64,000 nucleotides of DNA from 40-80 sp040394775 (GTDB lineage Bacteria; Bacteroidota; Bacteroidia; Flavobacteriales_D; Crocinitomicaceae): NCBI GenBank assembly GCA_040394775.1, contig JBEBRN010000001.1:1-64000 (forward strand), read 5' to 3'. A program made the position numbers and the translations under genes. The notes under the pieces were generated by a model. The model was not told the DNA's origin. It worked only from the letters and a program-made list of their open reading frames with translations, and did not search any database. Each line of letters starts with the position of its first letter. Within the stretch, counting starts at the first letter, position 1. Positions 58,264-64,000 of this stretch are shown piece by piece.

Positions 58264-59598
58264 TTAGAGAGTGTATTTCGATTTTCTTTGAATATAATTA
58301 AACGGAATTGTTAAGTTTAAATACATTTCTTTCTGTGATGTCGAATCTATCTTAAATTCAAAATTAGTATTATCAAACAGAATTCTACCTTCACTTTGAA
58401 CATCTATTGAGTCTGTTTTTGGAACTCTACCCGTATAAATATAGAAGACATCCGGTTTTGTAATTAGTTTCACCGAAGGAAACATCAAGAAGAAATAATC
58501 GTTATTGTTTTTCCGAAGAAAGCCTTTCGCAAAAAGTCGGTCTAAAAACACTCTATAATTTGGCGTAGTTGTCATCACAAAGCTAAACATATCCCTTTCC
58601 ACAAAACGTGTTTTTGTCACTTCAACTGGATTGAAATCATCATCAAACTCTGTTTCAATAAATGATTCAGCTACTCTTTTCTTTCCATTTACATTGATCG
58701 ATAAATCACCATTCCAACCTTGAATAAAGTCTTCCAAAGGAAAGTTTACTTTGTTTGTGTAGGGCTTAATAAAACTATATATAAAGTGTTTCTTTACCGT
58801 TTTTAAACTATCAATGTTCACATGAAGATTAACGAAATGTTTTGCCGTAGAAAGATCACTAACAAAATTAAGACCTCCTTTTTTAAGTTGTACTGGAAAA
58901 TACTGACTATCCGCAATAACAGTCTTCAAATGCACATTATTAGAGTCAACGCTTATAGATGCTGCAAAATAGTCTAATCGCTCCTTTAAAAGCTTCTTAG
59001 GGCGTATATACAACGAAAGATTTTCATTCTTAAATCGTTCATCGTTAAGAAAGTTCTTCCAACATTGTTTCATCGAAGTGTGATCGGCATATTTTACTTG
59101 AAAATAATTTTTAATGAATTGATTCCCTTTGTAGATGAATAACCAATTACGTTCAAAGCAGATATAAGTGTTATAATCGCTAATTTTATAAATAATACTT
59201 CCGTTCACAATGGTATCTTGAACATCAAAAAAGGATTTAATTCGCATAATGGCTTTAGGTACCTTAGAACTATCATTAACACTAATTAATGCACCAAAAT
59301 CATCTTGTTCCGTAATATAAAAGTATGCGGGTTTTTGGAGGTTTATGCCCAAATTTTTAGTTTGTGATAAGATAAAATCTGAGGCAATAAAATCGCGATA
59401 TTTTATCTTATTTTTAAACAATAAAGGCTTTAGTTCGTCCGAGAATTCGGTGATATTAATCTTACCTAAAATCTCTGCGTCAGGTAATCTATCCTCTATT
59501 TTTGGGAAAGGCTTTTCCTCCTGCAAATAGTATCTATAAACGAAAAAACCTGTGATAAAAGATACTAATACAACGATAACGGTAAGCCTATTTTTCAT
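58264..59598 (-). CDS. Unknown membrane-anchored protein
   Basis: This 444-residue protein starts with one transmembrane helix (LTVIVVLVSFITGFFVYRYYL, about residues 4-24; only the start matters) and a long exported region. I recognise no characterised family. Its layout follows the 628-residue neighbour: an early line on proposed stored values (LPDAEILGKINITEFS), a residue pattern of ISVNDSSKV, and late lines FSFVMTTTPNYRVFLDRLFAKGF and VFYIYTGRVPKT. I judge it a distant relative of DUF4836-like exported proteins, tentatively. It is 9 bp after the 628-residue gene and 29 bp before pdxJ. Confidence 0.65.
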   Translation of the reverse strand: MKNRLTVIVVLVSFITGFFVYRYYLQEEKPFPKIEDRLPDAEILGKINITEFSDELKPLLFKNKIKYRDFIASDFILSQTKNLGINLQKPAYFYITEQDDFGALISVNDSSKVPKAIMRIKSFFDVQDTIVNGSIIYKISDYNTYICFERNWLFIYKGNQFIKNYFQVKYADHTSMKQCWKNFLNDERFKNENLSLYIRPKKLLKERLDYFAASISVDSNNVHLKTVIADSQYFPVQLKKGGLNFVSDLSTAKHFVNLHVNIDSLKTVKKHFIYSFIKPYTNKVNFPLEDFIQGWNGDLSINVNGKKRVAESFIETEFDDDFNPVEVTKTRFVERDMFSFVMTTTPNYRVFLDRLFAKGFLRKNNNDYFFLMFPSVKLITKPDVFYIYTGRVPKTDSIDVQSEGRILFDNTNFEFKIDSTSQKEMYLNLTIPFNYIQRKSKYTL

Positions 59599-59607
59599 AC
59601 CGTACTA

Positions 59608-61494
59608 TTATTTCTTAATGAACGTATAAAGCGAGTTTACTAAGTCTAAAAGATATTTACCATTATTTTCGATATCCTCGTTAAAGGTATAGTTAATCTG
59701 AAATTGTGCTTCCTTTTTATCAATTTTTACAGTTCGAAAGTCAATCACTCCTGATCTATTAATGAGTGTATTGATGATGTCATTTTGTCGATCCGATAAT
59801 GCTTCACGTGGTAACTTCTTAAGAGCATTATCTAAATCAAGATGAACGTACGTAAATTTACTTTTTTTCGCATTCTTGATATTAATACGCTCGCTCTTGG
59901 CATACCCATTTAGATGCGTCGTAAACAAGTTCTCATCCACAGATAAAAGAACAATATCGTCGACAATAGCAAAATACAACGGAATGGTGCCGAGTACCGC
60001 ATTGTTTACCTCGTAATAATCTCCATGTGGCGTAATATCTGATTGTGTGCGCGATAATAAGCGGGCCATTCTTGCTAAAAAATCATGATTATTTGTTTTG
60101 AACCCAATTGTAAAGTTGGGAATGTCTTGATCTTCTTCCACCTCCGTTTCTGAATACTCAAACGTTTCTTCATCGTATTGATAATCAATGTGTGTTACCT
60201 TAATTCTTTTATAACCATTCAAAGAAGCAAACATACTTCCTTGATAGACCTCAAAAATATTATCGATGTCCACAAATTCATTAATGACCTCAGCCATCAA
60301 GATATTAGACACCACTTTTTGATCCGTATCGTGCTCGACTAAATCCATGATAATGTCAAACGATGTATGATACGCCCTTTTCAAATCAACGTTATAAGAT
60401 AAATAAGCCAAAGCGTCTTTGTGAATATATTTTTGGAAATTTTTATTGAATTTAGTCTTCGAAATATCAGTATAAATTTTCCCTAACGCATCATCGTATT
60501 TCGCATGAATATCCATGATAATTTCATTCTTTACAATGTTTAACTCTCCTGTCAAAACATTATTATTATAGAGGCGTTGCGCATCATTAAATAAAGAAGG
60601 AAAAACATTTTGAAATTGCCAAATACCTTTATTACTCGTTAGATTTCTTGAATTATCTAAATAAAAAACACCATCAACAGATTTCGATAATTGATTTCTA
60701 AAATCTTCATAATCAGAATATAAAGAACTATTTTCAACAAATATTTCGGTTGATATTTTACGTATAAATAATTGTTGATATTCATAAAGGACACTGTCTC
60801 TCAACTCCCAATAATTCTTATTCAACAAGTCCATATCGTCAATCTCATCCGATAAAAGGAGTGTACTATCGTTCGCTTCAATTTCGAAATCACTTTCTTC
60901 CGTTATATTATCACCGTCTCCTTCAAATTCATATCCTTCATCAGAAATACCATTAAAGTTCCAATCGTCATCAGGAATATAGTATCCATAACCGCTCTCT
61001 AACCAAATAGAATCAGCCACCTTCTTTACCAATTTAGTATCTGGCTCTACTCGAATAACTAAAGCTGATGTTCCTCTTATGAATAAATAATTCAGTTGAT
61101 TACGATAAATTTTAACACCTGGAATATGAGAATTTATTTCATCAAAATTGTCAAATACTTTCAAAATACCTGAAGCATCAGACACTCCAAACGTAAATCC
61201 AGAAACGTCATATTCTTGAGATTGTCCAAAGAAGGCGTTGATACGTTGATCAAAATCAAAACCCGCATCCTTAATCGTTTTCCCTGTTGTTGAACCATTA
61301 AATAATTCACTTTGAACCTCTTCCATGAATTCATACTGTACTAAATCATCCATCGGAATCTTTTTTAACAAGCTTGTATTGTTGATGCTAAAGACAGTAA
61401 CGGCATCTCTAGGAATTAGCTCTTCGGAGTTTTGAGCGAAAAAGATTGTTGGTAAAAGAAAAAGCGTTGAAAAAGATATGAAATACCGCATCAT
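59608..61494 (-). CDS. Unknown exported protein, DUF4836-like
   Basis: This 628-residue protein has a signal peptide (about 1-20, ending FFAQ). The N-terminal LIPRDAVTVFSINNTSLLKKIP resembles the opening of Bacteroidota DUF4836-type exported proteins (tentative, from memory). A very acidic stretch (Asp/Glu-rich, residues about 175-215) lies in the middle, followed by repeated long beta-rich segments such as ALAYLSYNVDLKRAYH and NFTIGFKTNNHDFLARMARLLS. No catalytic motif is evident. It and the 444-residue gene are 9 bp apart and look like one functional unit. A role in the periplasm or at the surface is likely, but no function can be given. Confidence 0.68.
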   Translation of the reverse strand: MMRYFISFSTLFLLPTIFFAQNSEELIPRDAVTVFSINNTSLLKKIPMDDLVQYEFMEEVQSELFNGSTTGKTIKDAGFDFDQRINAFFGQSQEYDVSGFTFGVSDASGILKVFDNFDEINSHIPGVKIYRNQLNYLFIRGTSALVIRVEPDTKLVKKVADSIWLESGYGYYIPDDDWNFNGISDEGYEFEGDGDNITEESDFEIEANDSTLLLSDEIDDMDLLNKNYWELRDSVLYEYQQLFIRKISTEIFVENSSLYSDYEDFRNQLSKSVDGVFYLDNSRNLTSNKGIWQFQNVFPSLFNDAQRLYNNNVLTGELNIVKNEIIMDIHAKYDDALGKIYTDISKTKFNKNFQKYIHKDALAYLSYNVDLKRAYHTSFDIIMDLVEHDTDQKVVSNILMAEVINEFVDIDNIFEVYQGSMFASLNGYKRIKVTHIDYQYDEETFEYSETEVEEDQDIPNFTIGFKTNNHDFLARMARLLSRTQSDITPHGDYYEVNNAVLGTIPLYFAIVDDIVLLSVDENLFTTHLNGYAKSERINIKNAKKSKFTYVHLDLDNALKKLPREALSDRQNDIINTLINRSGVIDFRTVKIDKKEAQFQINYTFNEDIENNGKYLLDLVNSLYTFIKK

Positions 61495-61729
61495 TTATAA
61501 GTTATAATATATTCGAAGATACAAATATTACGCTTTATTTCGGGAAATATCACTATTTTAAAAAAAGTTTAAAACAATCAAAGGTTAAAACGAAAAAGAA
61601 GTAGCGTCAGGTTAACACTTATAAAAAAGGGAATCGTTGTTAATCAAAAAAAGTCTTAAAATTCAACTTATTTTGATTCTATCCATACTTTTCCGATATT
61701 TAGCTCGTAAACAAGATAAAAATAAAATT

Positions 61730-61963
61730 ATGGCAACAGAAGTATGGTTAAAGAGTTTGATAACAGAAACTCCACATGAAGGAAGAGAATTAGCAATTTT
61801 AATGGCTCGGAAAACAATAGGTGCAATACAGTCCGATCCTGAAATAAAGAAACAATTGCGCGAGAAATATGCAACTGATTCTGCTCAATTAATTGCTTCT
61901 GCTGAAGTGGTAGCAATAGAGTTTCAAACAGTAGCAGCGGCGAATAATTATTGGAGAAAATAA
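61730..61963 (+). CDS. Unknown 77-residue protein
   Basis: A small, mostly helical protein (MATEVWLKSLITETPHEG start; GRELAILMARKTIGAIQ; ending ANNYWRK) of unknown function. The longer frame opening at 61637 begins with TTG and adds a poor N-terminus, so I start at the ATG at 61730. The composition is balanced and coding-like. It has no signal peptide or membrane span and is likely cytosolic. It stands alone between the minus-strand unknown pair and the plus-strand barrel-like gene. Confidence 0.6.
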   Translation: MATEVWLKSLITETPHEGRELAILMARKTIGAIQSDPEIKKQLREKYATDSAQLIASAEVVAIEFQTVAAANNYWRK

Positions 61964-62057
61964 TACGTTTTTTCACCTTTTTTAGTTCCTTCAAAAGAGA
62001 ATATCACTGTTTTGAAGGAGCTACTATTTTTAGTTAAAAGGAGGGTAAATAATAAAA

Positions 62058-62093
62058 ATTCGGAAAGATATTCGGAAAGATATTCGGAAATAT
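62058..62093 (+). repeat. Three tandem 12-bp direct repeats upstream of 62140
   Basis: ATTCGGAAAGAT occurs twice in perfect tandem (62058-62069, 62070-62081), and a third copy with two changes follows (62082-62093). They lie 14-49 bp before a TACTTTCG box (62107-62114) that precedes the gene at 62140. The placement suits a regulator binding direct repeats on one helix face. Confidence 0.7.
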
Positions 62094-62106
62094 TTTAGAA
62101 TTTTCA

Positions 62107-62114
62107 TACTTTCG
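62107..62114 (+). promoter_or_regulatory. Candidate -7 box before 62140
   Basis: TACTTTCG differs from TAnnTTTG at one position and lies 26 bp before the ATG at 62140. With the tandem repeats upstream it may be an activator-dependent promoter. Confidence 0.35.
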
Positions 62115-62139
62115 ATATAACTACTTTAAGAATTCACTT

Positions 62140-62745
62140 ATGAAATCTTTCAAATTCACACTACTTATTTTTTGCTTAATGCTTTCATTTATTAGCGTTG
62201 GTCAAGAGCAAGATACATTGGGATTAAAGCGCCTTTTTTGGGGAGTTATTCCAGCTGCGGTAATAGAAGCAAACGGAAAAAGAGAAGTAAAACATTACAG
62301 CGATGGTTATACATCTGTTCGTGGTGGGTCAGAATTTGCAGCAGCTGGATTACAATTCGAAATCGGTAATTACTGGGCGTTCAAAAAAAAGAAACGAATA
62401 ACTGGTATCATTCGACTAACTTGGATACGAATTGGAGCTCATAACTACGGTTTACTTCTGGCTCCAGCACAAGTGGGAATAGGTCTTCATTATGATTTCA
62501 ATAAAAAATGGTCACTTGATGCCACTTTAAATGGTGGATTACTCATCGTTACGGATGATGCATTATATCCAGACTTTATCTTTAATTATGCTATTTATCC
62601 ACAAATAAGATTCAATTTCAAACGTTTTAGCATTGGCCTTGAATATACCTACAAGCGCTATTATAAAAATCCTATTAATCTATTCTATGGGTTTCATTAT
62701 TTCGGACTTGTCATAGGTGGCAGAGCTGGAAAAAAGATTAATTAA
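62140..62745 (+). CDS. Exported outer-membrane beta-barrel-like protein
   Basis: This 201-residue protein has a signal peptide (about 1-22, ending ISVGQ) and a series of short amphipathic aromatic strands: GLQFEIGNYWAFK, ITGIIRLTWIRIGAHNYG, QVGIGLHYDFNKKWSLDATLNGG, YPQIRFNFKRFSIGLEYTYKRYY and FHYFGLVIGGRAG. The pattern suggests a small outer-membrane barrel of eight or so strands. I recognise no named family. It is followed 17 bp later by the tandem-repeat protein on the same strand, so the two may form an operon controlled by the direct repeats at 62058. Confidence 0.65.
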   Translation: MKSFKFTLLIFCLMLSFISVGQEQDTLGLKRLFWGVIPAAVIEANGKREVKHYSDGYTSVRGGSEFAAAGLQFEIGNYWAFKKKKRITGIIRLTWIRIGAHNYGLLLAPAQVGIGLHYDFNKKWSLDATLNGGLLIVTDDALYPDFIFNYAIYPQIRFNFKRFSIGLEYTYKRYYKNPINLFYGFHYFGLVIGGRAGKKIN

Positions 62746-62762
62746 AAACGAAAAATGAGATT

Positions 62763-63278
62763 ATGATAAAAAAAGCAATTATTATTCTAGCATTAATTTT
62801 AAATGTGTTTTCAGGTAGTAGTAACATTTTTGCTAAAAGTAAATTTACACCAGACTCCATTTACAATTCAAATGACATTAAAAATTTAGCTTTGGCACTT
62901 ACTGCGATAAGTTTCAAAACACAAGCTGAAGCTATCGATAAAATACAAGATTTAGATATAAAGAATTTAGCATTAGCATCGACTGCTAAAGGGTTTAAAA
63001 ATCAAGGAGAAGCAATTGAAAAAATAATAAATTCTGACATCAAGAATCTTGCGATTGCAATTACGGCTATTAATTTTAAAACACAAAAGCAAGCAATAGA
63101 TGAAATTCAAAATTTAGATATTAAGAATTTAGCACTTGCAAAATCTGCTATAGGTTTCAATGCTCAACGAGCGGCGATTGAAAAAATAATAAATTCTGAC
63201 ATCAAGAACCTTGCGATTGCAATTACTGCTGTAAATTTTAAAATACAAGGACAAGCTATTGATGCTATTGGAAAATAA
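62763..63278 (+). CDS. Exported protein of five 27-residue tandem repeats
   Basis: This 171-residue protein has a hydrophobic N-terminus (residues 1-24, probably a signal peptide) and then almost nothing but a repeat. Residues 38-64, 65-91, 92-118, 119-145 and 146-171 all begin DIKNLA and continue with ALxxTAxxF, a Gln near position 17 and AIxxI. Repeats 1 and 3 end in QDL/QNL, while 2 and 4 end in INS, so the real duplicated unit is a 54-residue pair. The pattern fits two short helices per repeat, an alpha-solenoid-like stack. I know no family with this exact repeat. It ends 14 bp inside the 3' end of the convergent gene at 63265. Confidence 0.72.
   Translation: MIKKAIIILALILNVFSGSSNIFAKSKFTPDSIYNSNDIKNLALALTAISFKTQAEAIDKIQDLDIKNLALASTAKGFKNQGEAIEKIINSDIKNLAIAITAINFKTQKQAIDEIQNLDIKNLALAKSAIGFNAQRAAIEKIINSDIKNLAIAITAVNFKIQGQAIDAIGK
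62874..63275 (+). repeat. 81-bp tandem repeats, 162-bp higher-order unit
   Basis: The DNA encoding the five repeats is itself repetitive. The segment around 63018 (ATTGAAAAAATAATAAATTC) recurs exactly at 63180, 162 bp later, and the flanking bases differ at only a few places. Near-identity of the 162-bp unit compared with weaker identity at 81 bp points to a recent duplication of a two-repeat block. Confidence 0.85.
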
Positions 63279-63807
63279 CACTTCCTATCTTCAAATCCCA
63301 AACGGTTCTTCTCGTTTTCCCAAAAGCTTTTGACTGTGGTTTAAAATAGACTTGAACGGTCATTTTCTTTTCTTTTTGTTTGCCGTTTATTTGATAAACC
63401 AATCGATACTTATATATCCAATACGAACTTTTTAATTCTGAATCAATTCGTTCCATAGACACAATTTTCACATTCGTCTTTTTCCAATCATCTATCCAAT
63501 TGGTAGCTGTAGTGTAATTCGTTTTACTTTCAATTCCAGTTAGTTGAATCTCGTCTTCTTGGATGAAAAGCTGCGTCATGTTACTTTTCAATTGTTCATT
63601 CAGGTCTGCTGTATTATCTGTATTTAGAGCTGCTTTCAAGTATTCAAACAATTCTTCTACTTTCAATTCTGCTTGACCGGCATATATTTGTATGGTCACT
63701 TTATCAAACGAATTTTGAATCGTTACTTCCTCGACATGTCCAATCGATTGCGACCATGCAAACGGAATGAAAAAAGTAAAGAATAATAATAGGATGAAAC
63801 TTTTCAT
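63265..63807 (-). CDS. Unknown exported 180-residue protein
   Basis: This 180-residue protein has a signal peptide (about 1-19, ending FAWSQ) and a mature part of alternating strands and helices: VTIQNSFDKVTIQIYAGQAELK, LFEYLKAALNTDNTADLNEQ and YRLVYQINGKQKEKKMTVQVYF. The tail RTVWDLKIGSVIFQ is also strand-like. I recognise no family. It starts 1 bp after the stop of the edge-truncated gene, so the two share an operon, and its last 14 bp overlap the tandem-repeat gene in the opposite direction. Likely periplasmic or surface location is inferred from the signal. Confidence 0.68.
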   Translation of the reverse strand: MKSFILLLFFTFFIPFAWSQSIGHVEEVTIQNSFDKVTIQIYAGQAELKVEELFEYLKAALNTDNTADLNEQLKSNMTQLFIQEDEIQLTGIESKTNYTTATNWIDDWKKTNVKIVSMERIDSELKSSYWIYKYRLVYQINGKQKEKKMTVQVYFKPQSKAFGKTRRTVWDLKIGSVIFQ

Positions 63808-63808
63808 A

Positions 63809-64000
63809 TCAATTTTGTTTTATTCGAATCTTCGTGATTTTATGTAGTGAATCTTGTTCCAACGATAGTATTTGCCAACGTTTGATAGTTTTAGTCGGAA
63901 TAATCAATTTTTTAGAAAATTCCTCTTTATTCAGAAATTCAATTCCCAAATTATTCTGCAAGTGAATCAACACTTCCAAATCATCGGAGAGGATGTTATT
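63809..64000 (-). CDS. 3' end of an unknown gene cut by the window edge
   Basis: The minus strand is open from the window edge to a TGA at 63809-63811. The last 63 residues are visible: they include LSDDLEVLIHLQNNLGIEF, EEFSKKLIIPTKTIKRWQIL and end in KIRIKQN. The start lies outside the window. No family is recognisable from this fragment. It precedes the exported 180-residue gene by 1 bp and is translated with it. Confidence 0.55.
   Translation of the reverse strand, partial: NNILSDDLEVLIHLQNNLGIEFLNKEEFSKKLIIPTKTIKRWQILSLEQDSLHKITKIRIKQN

Noticed and set aside
1..64000. CRISPR array or complete insertion sequence
   Set aside because: No regularly spaced direct repeats of CRISPR type, no Cas genes and no transposase frame were seen on either strand; the only repeats are the 53-bp pair, the 12-bp trio and the protein-coding 81/162-bp repeats.

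Overview
The window is AT-rich, densely packed DNA from a member of the Bacteroidota, most likely the Flavobacteriales and plausibly near Fluviicola/Crocinitomicaceae (the family placement is inference). The signs are: the type IX secretion translocon gene sprA directly after ruvA and a fused malic enzyme; a secreted protein ending in a type A sorting tail; Bacteroidota-type promoters (TAnnTTTG boxes, some with an upstream TTG); the short 328-residue form of NuoG; a YtxJ-type bacilliredoxin; and many lipoproteins with an SPII cysteine.

Layout. Bases 1-340 hold a dispersed repeat copy and tRNA-Leu(CAA). Bases 339-5872 (minus) hold maf, an ALDH7-type dehydrogenase and an overlapping pair of unknown exported proteins. 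Bases 5909-16072 (minus) are a tight maeB-ruvA-sprA cluster. Bases 16251-23906 hold an e(P4)-type phosphatase, a glycosyltransferase with an exported beta-sandwich domain, a three-gene metal-chelate/cobalamin-type ABC importer and a T9SS cargo protein. Bases 24000-27946 hold lspA, a DksA-like gene, an ArsC/Spx-like gene, hutI and gpsA. Bases 28165-40874 (plus) are a complete 14-gene complex I operon, nuoA-N, with a recognisable promoter and tandem terminators. Bases 41269-43234 hold a cold-shock protein and a DEAD-box helicase with a long structured leader. Bases 43235-45977 are an overlapping operon (LETM1/TerB-like protein, predicted propeller, HAD phosphatase). Bases 46007-53657 hold a glutaminyl cyclase and a clade II (Sec-type) nitrous oxide reductase operon: cytochrome c, nosZ, a small membrane protein, nosL, nosD, nosF, nosY. 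Bases 53980-64000 hold ytxJ-pheS, a paralogous lipoprotein pair, queA, pdxJ, two large unknown exported proteins, small unknown genes, a 27-residue tandem-repeat protein and an edge-truncated gene.

How it fits together. Complex I supplies quinol, and the nos operon gives an anaerobic or microaerobic outlet that reduces N2O to N2. No nitrite or nitric oxide reductase is present here, so within this window the organism looks like a non-denitrifying N2O consumer. A perfect ATGAC-N4-GTCAT palindrome sits where a class II activator would bind, just upstream of a TAATTTTG box before the nos cytochrome gene. SprA and the T9SS cargo belong to the same export route, and LspA processes the many lipoproteins.

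The least explained material is the 27-residue repeat protein, the unknown pairs at 2614-5872 and 58264-61494, the LETM1/TerB operon, the membrane protein within nos, and a 26-bp promoter block shared by two distant transcription units. There is no CRISPR array, no rRNA operon and no intact transposase. All functional calls are from reading the sequence; nothing was searched against a database.
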